64,000 bases of DNA from Solibacillus sp. FSL R7-0668 (GTDB lineage Bacteria > Bacillota > Bacilli > Bacillales_A > Planococcaceae). The stretch covers positions 1,924,001-1,988,000 of the forward strand of contig NZ_JBBOUU010000001.1 of assembly GCF_038006205.1 (NCBI RefSeq), in the 5' to 3' direction. The notes under the pieces were generated by a model that saw only the letters and a program-made list of their open reading frames with translations, did not search any database and was not told the origin of the DNA. The first letter of the stretch is position 1; the number at the start of each line of letters is the position of its first letter. Positions 26,538-36,161 of this stretch are shown here, in pieces. The translations under genes were made by a program, and so were the position numbers.

Positions 26538-26585
26538 AAAAAGGCCTCTGCTATACAGTTAAACTGCATAACAGAGACCTTTCTT
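26538..26585. terminator. Bidirectional terminator
   Basis: AAAAAGGCCTCTG pairs with CAGAGACCTTTC, enclosing a second inverted pair (CAGTT/AACTG), with A and T tracts at the ends. It serves both the plus-strand zinc-motif gene and the minus-strand restriction operon, which converge here. Confidence 0.85.
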
Positions 26586-27865
26586 CAGTTATTCTCTTGT
26601 AATTTAGGTGGCGGCACTTCACCTTTAGAAAGAACCGCCTCTATGCAATCTGCTAATTGCACTTTGAATTTTATAGGATTTCCAGTATACACGTACATTA
26701 AGTATCTAGTATCTACCACAATTCCTTGAATTCTTTCATAGTTTAATTTATTAGATTTCCAATCTCCAACTGCCTCTCCTATTGTTCCAATAGGTTCCCC
26801 TAAGTTAAAGTAGTTATCTGCCATATTGTATGGCATTATGAAAGCATTAAATAGTGACTCATTAGCTATTTTTCGAGTTTGATGTAAATACTCACCATAC
26901 GTAATCTGCTTATTTATCGAGGATGCATTAGGTAAGTCGTCTGGATTACCAGTTCGCCCATATTTATAGTACTTGGCATCTAATACATAATACTTACCGT
27001 TGTATATCATAATACTATCTGGAAGCAACGGACGCTTTTCTTTGTATTTACCATAGTCAAGCAGCCAGCGAGTTCGAGGAAAGTATTTGTCTTTATCCTT
27101 CTCTCCAAATACTCTATCTATCAATCTCTCCCAAACGCCTTCAAAGTTATCTGTACCAAAGTAAAATTGCTTTTCAGATGTCTTTTCATCCAAATATTCT
27201 AGCATATCCTTCATAGCCTTAAATAATCTCTTATCTTTATCATTGAAGGTGTGCATCAATTTATCATTGATTATGATAATTGATGTTTTTATATCAGGAT
27301 GTGGACCTGGTGGTGGCGGCATATATGGAACATATAACCAACCCAATTTTTCAAAGCTCTCATAAACGCAATACCTGTTAATCTGGGTTATAAGTTTTGT
27401 TTCATTAGGTGTAACCGAACGGACTGTAAATTGTGTATAAATAAGCGAGTTTACACCATCTTTTTGTTGTACAAGCGGAGTCTGATTCCGGAATGTTTTG
27501 GGCCAATGAGCACTACCTCTTGCACTTGTTACATAGGTTGGATCTGTTTCAACGTAATACTGCCCGCCTTTTCCTAAGTAATAATTGATTACTTCTAAGT
27601 AGGCATGGATGGGAAAGTCCACAGTCTGTGGTGCCTCGAATTTATTCATTGCAAGCACACGGTCTTTTTTTTCTGTGAATTCCGAAAGCACTTGAAAAAG
27701 ATGCTTTATATCAGTCCTAATTTCTGCATCTGTTTCAGGCAACTGATATCCTAATGGAAAATAGACGATAGCATCATCGGAATCCGCCTTCACTCCTACA
27801 AAACGATCTCCATCTTCATTCGTATTTACATGGCAGCGCCTTCTAATATCTAAATCTCTCTCCAT
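26585..27865 (-). CDS. LlaJI-family restriction endonuclease subunit
   Basis: The nuclease subunit of a GTP-dependent restriction system, 426 aa, matching the LlaJI/YdjA family. The PD-(D/E)XK site is RPLLPDSIMIYNG followed by KYYVLDAKYYKYG: Asp283, Asp296 and Lys298. The N-terminal half should bind DNA. It is the last gene of the operon, after the McrB-like GTPase; the pair corresponds to McrC and McrB, or to YdjA and YdiS of the B. subtilis BsuMI system. It should cut DNA that lacks the cognate methylation provided by the two methyltransferases upstream. Confidence 0.85.
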   Translation of the reverse strand: MERDLDIRRRCHVNTNEDGDRFVGVKADSDDAIVYFPLGYQLPETDAEIRTDIKHLFQVLSEFTEKKDRVLAMNKFEAPQTVDFPIHAYLEVINYYLGKGGQYYVETDPTYVTSARGSAHWPKTFRNQTPLVQQKDGVNSLIYTQFTVRSVTPNETKLITQINRYCVYESFEKLGWLYVPYMPPPPGPHPDIKTSIIIINDKLMHTFNDKDKRLFKAMKDMLEYLDEKTSEKQFYFGTDNFEGVWERLIDRVFGEKDKDKYFPRTRWLLDYGKYKEKRPLLPDSIMIYNGKYYVLDAKYYKYGRTGNPDDLPNASSINKQITYGEYLHQTRKIANESLFNAFIMPYNMADNYFNLGEPIGTIGEAVGDWKSNKLNYERIQGIVVDTRYLMYVYTGNPIKFKVQLADCIEAVLSKGEVPPPKLQENN

Positions 27866-27882
27866 ATAGAATCACCGCCCTA

Positions 27883-29868
27883 CTAGTTTTGCCTAGTGTT
27901 ATTCTGATTTGTAAATGCATCACGTACATTTTGTTTAAATATTTCAAAACGTTCAAATTTCTTAGATTGCATAAATTTACGGATAACTGCTTCTAAACTT
28001 TGATATTCGTTTGTCTCAAAGATTACCTCACGTGAGAATTTGAATGCATCATCCCACAAGTACTTGATAACCTTTTCTGGGAATCTACGATTTTGTTGCA
28101 TTGCATCTCTGATTTCAACAAGACGCATTTCTTCTTCAGAAGTAAGAATTCCTTCCTTTTCTTTTTCACAAAGGCTTTCATATTCACCCTCTGTCCTATC
28201 TTCAGATGCGGCATTATACTTTAAATCTCTCAAATGCACAAAATACGCACCCAATCTTTTGTCTTCTGCAGAAGTCATCCTTGCGTTGTTTCCAACAATA
28301 ATATCATTGATAGAAACACAGAAATTTTTCCATGTAACCGTTGTATCTAGAATCTCTGCATTTGCAAAGTTCGAATCCACTCTCTCAAAACTGTTTTCGA
28401 TCATACGCATTTCCCATCTACGTTGAAAAGCAGTATCCAAAGTAAATACATTTTGATCAGATGTATTCATTGTTCCTATAATAGAGAGGTTTGATGGAAT
28501 ACGAACCTTGCGTCTGGCATCCCCATAAACCACAAGCGCTATATTTTTATTAGTAATTCCATATTCGCTTGTACCAATAGGAAACTCGTCATCATCATCT
28601 TTAATTTCTACTTTTCTATCGAGTAGTTGGAACACTTCTCCAAAAATTGCTGGTGCATTTCCACGGTTAATTTCTTCAATTATAAGAATGTATTCTTTCT
28701 GAGGATTAACATATGCATCATGCAAAATAGTAGTGAATGGACCTGGGGTAAACTTGTAGCTAACTTGTCCATCTTCCGATACATCCGGTAAAATCTGACC
28801 AATAAAATCAGAGTAGGTGTAATCAGGGTGGAATACCAATCGTTCCACATTACTGTCCTTCTTGCAATACTCATGTTCGATAGTCCAACTCTTACCAGAA
28901 CCTGGAACGCCATAAAGCAGTATATTTCTCCCCCCAGCAACCCTAGATGTTTCGTATGTATATTCACTTGAGCCTTCCCGAAGATACATATTCTCTGTTT
29001 CACTAACTTCAGGCGTTAAAATATATCTAGTATTTGATAAGCTTAAAGACGCATCGACACGCTTTTGATATGCCCTCAACTTATCTCCTAACCCATCTTT
29101 AATAGCAACTCCATTTGCATTGCCATATGTTAAAAATGGATTTAATTTATCCGATAGTGCAGATTTTAATATACGGAGTGAACCCTTTGCTTCTTTTCTA
29201 TCGTTAATATCAACTGCAGATTCTTCTTCCTCCAGCAATTTCATATATACACTGTTCATATTAAAGATGATATCTTGATCCCCATCAGTTAGTTTGTACA
29301 CCGCTTCCTCAGATATATAAACAAGCAAATGCAACAAAGCTTCTTCAAATGTAGATTCAATAGGGATATTTAACCCTATCCATGATAAGAGAACTTTTGA
29401 ATACTGTTCATCGTCTGAGGATAGCACTGTATCAAGAATATCCATATTTTTTGTGAACAGGAGAGTTTTAGGATATCTTTTACCGCCAGTTCTCTCAGAT
29501 GATGCTGGCATATTGTTGTCAAACTTAATTTTTGCAACACGCCAAATTAATTCAAATGCCACAATCAATGATTCTAGCTGTGATTTGAACAACTGGTTAT
29601 TATTCACACGTTCAAGAAACTGTTCATCGGAAATTCCAATAGACGAATAAATAGGGTGATACTTTTCAATCAATCTAGTTTTTAACTCATCTGAAACTTC
29701 TATTGAATTACCTGCTTCTTTCGAGTATGCAAGTTCATCTGGATTGTTTGATGCTCTCCAAAACATCATTAATAATCCCAAGGTTGCCTTTACACTTGGT
29801 AAAGAAGATTTAATTCCTAGTTTTAAATCCACTTCTGGATATTTAACCATATTGTCTGGTCTTAACAT
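27883..29868 (-). CDS. McrB-like AAA+ GTPase of restriction system
   Basis: The motor subunit, 661 aa. The first 280 residues would be the DNA-recognition part. The AAA+ core has Walker A LLYGVPGSGKSWTIEH at 317-332, Walker B YILIIEEINRG at 393-403, the GTPase-specifying MNTSDQ at 467-472 (MNTxD motif of McrB) and arginines FQRRWEMR at 481-488. GTP use is inferred from the MNTxD motif. The ATG follows AGGAGG. Its partner nuclease follows 17 bases later. Confidence 0.88.
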   Translation of the reverse strand: MLRPDNMVKYPEVDLKLGIKSSLPSVKATLGLLMMFWRASNNPDELAYSKEAGNSIEVSDELKTRLIEKYHPIYSSIGISDEQFLERVNNNQLFKSQLESLIVAFELIWRVAKIKFDNNMPASSERTGGKRYPKTLLFTKNMDILDTVLSSDDEQYSKVLLSWIGLNIPIESTFEEALLHLLVYISEEAVYKLTDGDQDIIFNMNSVYMKLLEEEESAVDINDRKEAKGSLRILKSALSDKLNPFLTYGNANGVAIKDGLGDKLRAYQKRVDASLSLSNTRYILTPEVSETENMYLREGSSEYTYETSRVAGGRNILLYGVPGSGKSWTIEHEYCKKDSNVERLVFHPDYTYSDFIGQILPDVSEDGQVSYKFTPGPFTTILHDAYVNPQKEYILIIEEINRGNAPAIFGEVFQLLDRKVEIKDDDDEFPIGTSEYGITNKNIALVVYGDARRKVRIPSNLSIIGTMNTSDQNVFTLDTAFQRRWEMRMIENSFERVDSNFANAEILDTTVTWKNFCVSINDIIVGNNARMTSAEDKRLGAYFVHLRDLKYNAASEDRTEGEYESLCEKEKEGILTSEEEMRLVEIRDAMQQNRRFPEKVIKYLWDDAFKFSREVIFETNEYQSLEAVIRKFMQSKKFERFEIFKQNVRDAFTNQNNTRQN

Positions 29869-29871
29869 TTT

Positions 29872-30933
29872 TTATCCTCCTGTTATATCATTCATAACAA
29901 CCGTTGCAATAGCTTTGGCAAGCAATGGCGGAACAGCATTTCCAACTTGCTTCATCTGTGAACCTTTTGTACCTATAAAATGAAACGTATCAGGAAACGA
30001 CTGAATCCTTGCAGCCTCTCGCACGGTTATTGCTCGATGTAAAAATGGATGAGTGAACTTACCAGAAGAAGGAGTATCAAATCTAGTTGTAATAGTTACA
30101 GATATCTCATCTTTGACCATCCTAGTCCAGGTTCCACTATAGATTGATTTAGTTAAATGTTCTTTAGGTAATACCTCTTTCCCTCTATTTGGAGGTATCA
30201 TCTTTAATCTCTCAATTGCCAGCTCTGAATGTTTTGTCGCTTTATGATTATATAGATTATCGCTACCTTCGCGCATCATACGTTGATATTCACTTTGAGG
30301 AGGGTACCTATATGAATCACATTCTACACCTTCACCTGAATTTAAATATGCTAGATCACTAATTGCATCCCATATTGTAACTTTATAATCAAGTGGTCTT
30401 GGCATTGCAATTGCAGATTCTCCTTGTTTACCAATAATCACAGCTCTTCTTCTATTTTGAGGAACACCATAGTCGGCGGCATTGAGTGTGTCTGTTGACA
30501 ATGTATATCCTAAACCCTCAAATAAATCTATAATTTCTTCCTTAAAGTAACCATTCTCCGCAGTTAAAAGATTCGGTACATTTTCCATTACAAAATATCG
30601 TGGACGTACAAAATCAACAACAGCTACAAAGTACTTAAATAAAAAGTTCCGTTCATCGTTGATGGTTTTTCTTTGTCCTTTCTGGGAAAACCCCTGACAG
30701 GGAGGGCCTCCAATAATAACATCTACCTTTCTACGATACTCATGAAATATTTTTTCAATGGGTAAATTTGTAATATCCTCAACAATCATTTTTGTATTTG
30801 GATGATTTAATTTATATGCTTTAGCTATAGATTCGTCATATTCATTTGCGAGCACAATATTAAAACCGGCCATTTCAAACCCAAGCGAAAGACCACCAAC
30901 GCCCGCAAACAAATCAATCACTGTTGGCTTCAT
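29872..30933 (-). CDS. C5-cytosine DNA methyltransferase
   Basis: The protective methyltransferase of the restriction operon, 353 aa. Motif I is DLFAGVGGLSLGFEMAG at 7-23, motif IV GGPPCQGFSQKG with catalytic Cys79, motif VI ENVPNLL, motif VIII QNRRRAVIIG and motif X QVGNAVPPLLAKAIA near the C-terminus. The target recognition region lies about 185-290. It shares one ATGA overlap with the preceding amino-methyltransferase and ends 3 bases before the McrB-like gene, so all subunits are made together. The target sequence cannot be read from the protein. Confidence 0.9.
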   Translation of the reverse strand: MKPTVIDLFAGVGGLSLGFEMAGFNIVLANEYDESIAKAYKLNHPNTKMIVEDITNLPIEKIFHEYRRKVDVIIGGPPCQGFSQKGQRKTINDERNFLFKYFVAVVDFVRPRYFVMENVPNLLTAENGYFKEEIIDLFEGLGYTLSTDTLNAADYGVPQNRRRAVIIGKQGESAIAMPRPLDYKVTIWDAISDLAYLNSGEGVECDSYRYPPQSEYQRMMREGSDNLYNHKATKHSELAIERLKMIPPNRGKEVLPKEHLTKSIYSGTWTRMVKDEISVTITTRFDTPSSGKFTHPFLHRAITVREAARIQSFPDTFHFIGTKGSQMKQVGNAVPPLLAKAIATVVMNDITGG

Positions 30934-31655
30934 TCTTTCACCTCTTGAATACGGCGTGTAGCGATTTGAAAATAATCCTCACTTATTTCTACACCTATGA
31001 AATTCCTATTATTTAATTTTGCAGCCACACCGGCACTACCGCTACCCATAAAGGGATCAAGAACCGTCTCTCCTTCATTGGTCAGCACTTTAACAAAGAA
31101 CTCCATCAATTGTACAGGTTTTTGTGTTGGATGTTTACCAAACTTGCGCTCACCGTTTGCTGCAACGCCTGTTTCAATAAAGTCATGTAGCACCTTTCCA
31201 TCATTATTAAATGTGCCTGTTTTCTTCTTGTAAGTAAAATAAACCCACGCTTCCGTCGAATTAACAAAATGTAGATTCATGTTACGTGGCATAGGATTTA
31301 ATTTATGCCAAATACCAGTAGTCTTATAATATAGTCCATGTCGCTCTGCAATTTTAATAATACTCTCTACCTTAATAATAGCCATGAATACAATCATAGC
31401 TCCACCCTTTTTAAGAACTCGAACGGATTCTTCGAAAAAGCTATCCATTGATTTTTCCCAATCCTCAAAACTTAGATTATCCCAACCAGCAGCCCCAAAA
31501 AAGTTATCACGCATCTTCTTTAGATTTGTATCTCTGCCTTTCATGAAATTACCTAAATTGTATGGTGGATCAGTTAATATAAGGTCTATAGAACCATTAG
31601 CGAGACGCTTCATAGAACGTATACAGTCTTCGTTATATAATATAGAATCAGCCAT
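30930..31655 (-). CDS. N4/N6 amino DNA methyltransferase
   Basis: A 241-aa beta-class methyltransferase: motif IV DPPYNLGNFMKG near residue 30, then the C-terminal KHPTQKPVQLMEFFVKV and motif I VLDPFMGSGSAGVAAKL near 200. It is short for the class because there is little target-recognition insert. It is the first enzyme gene of the restriction operon. In LlaJI and BsuMI both modification enzymes are C5 type, so this amino-methyltransferase partner is a variation, perhaps modifying the other strand of an asymmetric site. Confidence 0.88.
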   Translation of the reverse strand: MADSILYNEDCIRSMKRLANGSIDLILTDPPYNLGNFMKGRDTNLKKMRDNFFGAAGWDNLSFEDWEKSMDSFFEESVRVLKKGGAMIVFMAIIKVESIIKIAERHGLYYKTTGIWHKLNPMPRNMNLHFVNSTEAWVYFTYKKKTGTFNNDGKVLHDFIETGVAANGERKFGKHPTQKPVQLMEFFVKVLTNEGETVLDPFMGSGSAGVAAKLNNRNFIGVEISEDYFQIATRRIQEVKE

Positions 31656-31692
31656 AACTCATTTCCTCTGCTTTAAATTTTATTAGTAGTAC

Positions 31693-31905
31693 TTATGACC
31701 GATTGTCGAGTTCAACCTCAACAATCTCACTCAACTGGCAATTTAACTCATTACAAATACGCACTAGTACATCAAGAGAAACATATTCATTTTTACGCAT
31801 CTTAGAAAAAGTACTAGGAGCAATGCCAGTGGCAAGATGCAAATCTGATACACATAACTCTTCATCTATCAATCTCTTCCAGAGTTTTTTATAGTTAACT
31901 CCCAT
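31693..31905 (-). CDS. Xre-type controller of restriction operon
   Basis: A 70-aa single-domain helix-turn-helix protein (LWKRLIDEELCVSDLHLATG, then IAPSTFSKMRKNEYVSLDVL), close to the YozG/DUF739-like Xre group. It is first in the restriction operon, 37 bases before the amino-methyltransferase, the position of a C protein that times methylation before cutting. The start follows CGAGAGGTG. Autoregulation is inferred from position. Confidence 0.78.
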   Translation of the reverse strand: MGVNYKKLWKRLIDEELCVSDLHLATGIAPSTFSKMRKNEYVSLDVLVRICNELNCQLSEIVEVELDNRS

Positions 31906-32144
31906 TTTGCACCTCTCGTTTACATGGTAAAGTCATACGATTATTAATTATATCACATCTAATTCGAGTTTTCAATATATATTTTGATATCTCGAAACAT
32001 ATTAGTAAAAGTCAAAATGGAGATCCGCACATTCCAATCCTACTTTTTTATACATCTAATCCATCTCCACAACCCCACAAAATTATCTAATCTGTCAACT
32101 CAACCCCACGCACTTTATTACATTCGACCTGTTTCCTCAATAAA
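31906..32144. other. Intergenic border of mobile DNA and chromosome
   Basis: No gene seen. The first 80 bases are AT-rich and should hold the minus-strand promoter of the restriction operon. The rest, up to the terminator of the rRNA methyltransferase gene, is unremarkable. This is the likely junction between accessory DNA and the ancestral chromosome, but no attachment repeat can be recognised with only one end in view. Confidence 0.5.
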
Positions 32145-32219
32145 CAAAAACAAGGATTTTCAAGATTGAAAGGCACTACCAGACATCCGGCAGAAAATCC
32201 TCCAACCTTGGAAATCCTT
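32145..32219 (-). terminator. Terminator of the rRNA methyltransferase gene
   Basis: On the minus strand AAGGATTTCCAAGGTTG (from 32219) pairs with CAATCTTGAAAATCCTT (to 32152), a 17-base stem with a few mismatches around a 34-base loop, followed by GTTTTTGTTT. It lies 25 bases past the stop codon at 32244. Confidence 0.75.
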
Positions 32220-32243
32220 TATTTATCAGCCTTTGAATAGACC

Positions 32244-33641
32244 TTATTTCTCTACCCTTGACATCAAGACAACACACTCAACGTGTGTCGTATGTGGGAA
32301 TAAGTCGACAGGTTGCACATTTTGAAGCTTGTAGCCAAACGGTAGCAATTCCGTTACATCCTTGGCGAATGTATCTGGGTTGCATGAAACATAGACGATT
32401 CGCTTCGGTTGTGAGCGGCCAATACGACGCATTACCTTTCCGCCAGCGCCAGAACGTGGTGGATCAATTAATAAAAGATCCGCAAATCCGAATTGCTCCT
32501 GCATTTCAGTTAGCCCTTTTCGTGCATCGCGCGCAAGGAATGTTGTATTATGCAAATCATTGTCAACCGCATTGCGTTTTGCTGATTCAATTGAAGTTTC
32601 GACAATCTCGATTCCTGCCAATTCTTTCACACGTGCTGCAAATGGTAGTGAGAATGTGCCAACACCACAAAACAGATCAATCATTCTCTCGTGTTCTTGT
32701 GGTTTCCCCACTTCTAACGCAAGCTCGACTAATTTTTCCGCTTGTTTTGGATTTGTTTGGAAAAATGTGTCGAACCATAGACGATAGCGATAGCCCGCCA
32801 TTTCATCATAAATAAAATCACGTCCCGCTAATAAATGCGTGTCCTCAGATTGTGTGCGGTCTGCCCAGTCGGTATTGACAAGCCACAGCAAGCTTTTCAC
32901 ATTCGGAAACTTTTTAGTAATCCGCGCAACAAGATTTTCAACTGCCCCTGCTAATTCCCCATCAGGTTTTTTTGTCGCAAACAAGGCCAGCATCATTTCG
33001 CCCGTTGCAAAGGACTCTCGCACCATTAAATGACGAAGAAGCCCTTCATGTGCATCTTTATTATAGCCTTTGAGACCAAACTCTTTTACCCAGTCGCGAA
33101 CTTCCAACATACCATCCACCATATTTTCCCCTGCAATTAAACAAGTTTCTAATGGTATAATTTTACGGAAGTTTCCTTGCTCATGCTGCCCCATTTCCCC
33201 ATCAGGTGAAAACGTGAACTCCATTTTATTACGGTAATGCCACGGATTATCCGCACCAATCGTATCTAGCACAAGCCCCGAATCTAATCCTTCTCGCTCC
33301 AGTGCGTTTTTTACTTGCGCCGTTTTATGCTTCAATTGCCCTTCATACGTCCAGTGCTGCCATACACAGCCTCCGCAAAGCTCAAAATGCGGACAAGCGG
33401 GTGCCGTTCGCTCTGGACTTGCTACTAAAATTTCGCCCGCCTCTACTTTTCTTCTGCGCTTCTCCGGATTATCAACAACAACCTGCACAGACTCCCCTAT
33501 GAGTGTTTGCGGAATTGTTAGCTTCAATTTTCTGGGATTATACCCTTTATCACTCTCACGCCAAATAACGGCTTGTCCATTGCCTCTATCATCTAAATGG
33601 TCAATTTTCGCAATGAGCGTTTCTTCTTTTATATTCGTCAA
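32244..33641 (-). CDS. rlmCD: 23S rRNA (uracil-C5)-methyltransferase
   Basis: An m5U methyltransferase of the TrmA/RumA family, 465 aa; in Bacillus the homologue RlmCD modifies U747 and U1939 of 23S rRNA. It has an N-terminal TRAM-like beta barrel, an iron-sulfur cysteine cluster ACPHFELCGGCVW near residue 82, SAM-binding MIDLFCGVGTFSLPF near 320 and the catalytic VYVSCNPDTFAKD near 410. The start is a TTG preceded by AAAGGGG. It is a host housekeeping gene with its own terminator. Its 3' end faces the accessory region; this gene is a known integration site for mobile elements in other Firmicutes. Confidence 0.9.
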   Translation of the reverse strand: MTNIKEETLIAKIDHLDDRGNGQAVIWRESDKGYNPRKLKLTIPQTLIGESVQVVVDNPEKRRRKVEAGEILVASPERTAPACPHFELCGGCVWQHWTYEGQLKHKTAQVKNALEREGLDSGLVLDTIGADNPWHYRNKMEFTFSPDGEMGQHEQGNFRKIIPLETCLIAGENMVDGMLEVRDWVKEFGLKGYNKDAHEGLLRHLMVRESFATGEMMLALFATKKPDGELAGAVENLVARITKKFPNVKSLLWLVNTDWADRTQSEDTHLLAGRDFIYDEMAGYRYRLWFDTFFQTNPKQAEKLVELALEVGKPQEHERMIDLFCGVGTFSLPFAARVKELAGIEIVETSIESAKRNAVDNDLHNTTFLARDARKGLTEMQEQFGFADLLLIDPPRSGAGGKVMRRIGRSQPKRIVYVSCNPDTFAKDVTELLPFGYKLQNVQPVDLFPHTTHVECVVLMSRVEK

Positions 33642-33926
33642 GAAATCTTGCCCCTTTCAATCGGTATTTCATCTATTGAAGGTTTGTTTCCACAATGCTT
33701 ATGTAGTACTTCAAAACAGATAGACATAGTCATTATAACGAATATGCGCCGGAATGCACATTAAGTTGTGACAAGCTTAGTAATTTGATATTGGGTAATA
33801 AAGAATTGTGCCTCATTTATTTTAGAGTTAAAGCAAAATTACCAAGGAACATTTTACATACATTAAACCGAAGTGTAAAATTATGCTAACCGCATGTCAT
33901 TATTTTCATTGAGAGAGGTGGATTGA

Positions 33927-36011
33927 ATGAATAAGGACTCGGAGTTATTAGAGCGTATCGCTACACTTGAACAAGAACTTCACGTATTGCGTACAGAAGT
34001 GCAGCGTTTAAAAGCCCATGTAAAGCTTGAACAAACTGTACCTATTCAAAAAGTAGTAGCACCAACAATTGAACGACCAAAACAGCCCGTTCAAAAAGAA
34101 GCACCTATTGTCGAAGAACGAAACGCTCCTATTAAAGAGGATCGGTCACTTGAAGAAATCTTTACAAGGGCATTACCAAGAATTTTTATGGTCATTTTAG
34201 TGCTCGGTGTTCTGTGGGGCTTGAAGCTTGTGAGTGATTATGGCTTTTTATCGGACAGTATAAAAATTATCGGTGGTTTTGCGTTATCCATTGGTCTTGG
34301 TATTTGGGCATTTATAATGGAAAAAAGGCAAAAAGGTTCACGCGTTGTGGCCTTATCGCTCTATGGTGGTGCATTCATTGTCGGGATTTTAGTGACGGCA
34401 GCCGGGGCTATTTTATACGATGTCCTTCATCTATATGTCGCACTGATGATGGCACTTGTCTACATTGCATATGGGGTTCTCATTAGTTATGTAAAAGGAA
34501 ATGAAGCATTAACTGCGCTCGTAATCTTTACATCCTTATTACTACCGTATTTACTTGAATATATGAAATTTAGCGCACTCATTATCGGTGTTTTCATCGT
34601 GCTACTCTTCGCTGTTGTGCAAATTGTTATTTGGAAGCATACACAACGCAAGGCGCTCTATATCGGGATGGCCTTTTCTATTTTGGCATTTGGCATCGTT
34701 TTCCTATTTAATCATGAGCAAAACGTCTTTTTCGCATTTGCAGTAGTAGTGTTATTTAGCGTCTTTATAGGGAGCTATTTACGATTATATTCTAGTAAAA
34801 GTAAAAAACATGCAGCCATGCTATTTAGCTTTACCATCCTAATTTTATCATTAATAAACGTGATGTTAATGCAAAAAGAAGGCGTCCTGCTTATCGTACT
34901 TATGCTCCTACTTGGTATTTTAGCTAGTTCTTTATACATCGTATTTAAACACGGGAACAGATTATTAATCGACATGTTTGGTACATTAGCGATCATTACA
35001 GTTTTAAATAGTATTGCACAGCTGAATATTTCACGTGAGGTCATACTACTGCTAATGATTATCGTGTCGTTTGCTGGATTGATCATTGCCGTAAAACATG
35101 CCATTGTGTTCATGAAATATTTGCAAGGAATGACGTTTTCAATCCTTTCATTTTTCGTTCTCGTCTATTATTTAGTTCAGCCATTTTTCTCTATAGAGCA
35201 TTTAACGATCGTGCTCGTAAATACGATGCTTGTCGTATTATACTGGGTACTTCGCCGCTATGAGCATACAGCAGCAGAGGAAGATCAACAAGGGCTAATT
35301 CGTTTGGAAGATGTTTACCCATGTCTATTATATGTGGTCGCCCTTCTATACATTTGGAAAATCAACTGGGCGTATTTGCCACCCCATTATACGGCCGATT
35401 TACTGTTTAGTGCGATTGCGCTTGGGCTTGTATTAGTACTTCTTTTCAAACGTAATCAGATTGGACGTTTCCTGCCATTCCTAGCTACGGGTATTTACGG
35501 ATTTGCGGCACTTGTGTTAATGTCCACACAATGGGTTGATGAACGGGCCATTACCGTCTCCCTTATCATTCGCATTTTATATGTAGCCATTCTTTGGGGC
35601 ATTGTTGCAGATTTTTGGAAGCAAGGTAGAATATCTAAGCAATACGAACACCTTGTTAGTCGTTATACAGAGCAACTTACGCTTGTGGGTATGATTATTT
35701 CAGTTGTGTGGCTCTTTAATGTAACACACTTCATGAATTTTCATGAGCTAATAAATTGGAGCGCGGCTGTTATTTTAAATACCGTTTCGGTTTTTGTTAT
35801 TGCTTGTTTATCACTCTTTTTAGCAGCAAAACGTGGTTACCAGCAGCTGAAATTAACCGGCATTGTCCTGCTCTTTTTAGGAATCATTAAAATGATTTTC
35901 TTTGATTTATCCGAACTGGATATTTTGATTCGTTCGATACTATTTATTTTCATCGGTGCCATTGGACTTGTAATTTCAAACAAGCTTCTAGGAAAAGGGA
36001 AAGCCGATTAA
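33927..36011 (+). CDS. DUF2339 polytopic membrane protein
   Basis: A 694-aa membrane protein of unknown function. The N-terminal 75 residues are cytoplasmic with a coiled coil (ELLERIATLEQELHVLRTEV) and a charged linker. The rest is about twenty membrane helices starting with IFMVILVLGVLWGLKLVSDY and ending with ILFIFIGAIGLVISNKLLG. Length and layout match DUF2339. Divergent from rlmCD, single-gene unit with a GAGAGGTGG ribosome site and a strong terminator after it. Confidence 0.8.
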   Translation: MNKDSELLERIATLEQELHVLRTEVQRLKAHVKLEQTVPIQKVVAPTIERPKQPVQKEAPIVEERNAPIKEDRSLEEIFTRALPRIFMVILVLGVLWGLKLVSDYGFLSDSIKIIGGFALSIGLGIWAFIMEKRQKGSRVVALSLYGGAFIVGILVTAAGAILYDVLHLYVALMMALVYIAYGVLISYVKGNEALTALVIFTSLLLPYLLEYMKFSALIIGVFIVLLFAVVQIVIWKHTQRKALYIGMAFSILAFGIVFLFNHEQNVFFAFAVVVLFSVFIGSYLRLYSSKSKKHAAMLFSFTILILSLINVMLMQKEGVLLIVLMLLLGILASSLYIVFKHGNRLLIDMFGTLAIITVLNSIAQLNISREVILLLMIIVSFAGLIIAVKHAIVFMKYLQGMTFSILSFFVLVYYLVQPFFSIEHLTIVLVNTMLVVLYWVLRRYEHTAAEEDQQGLIRLEDVYPCLLYVVALLYIWKINWAYLPPHYTADLLFSAIALGLVLVLLFKRNQIGRFLPFLATGIYGFAALVLMSTQWVDERAITVSLIIRILYVAILWGIVADFWKQGRISKQYEHLVSRYTEQLTLVGMIISVVWLFNVTHFMNFHELINWSAAVILNTVSVFVIACLSLFLAAKRGYQQLKLTGIVLLFLGIIKMIFFDLSELDILIRSILFIFIGAIGLVISNKLLGKGKAD

Positions 36012-36023
36012 GTGATTGTTTGG

Positions 36024-36060
36024 AAGTAGCCTTGACGGATTTGTTGGGGCTACTTTTTTA
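36024..36060 (+). terminator. Terminator of DUF2339 gene
   Basis: AAGTAGCC pairs with GGGCTACTT around a 15-base loop and is followed by a run of T. It is placed 13 bases after the stop codon. Confidence 0.85.
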
Positions 36061-36161
36061 TTTTCCTGAACCTGGTGCTAAATCAATATTAAGGTTAAAG
36101 CGTTATGCTATTCTACTGTTATAGAATTAATTTTCAATCAATTAATCGTGAGGTGTATTCA

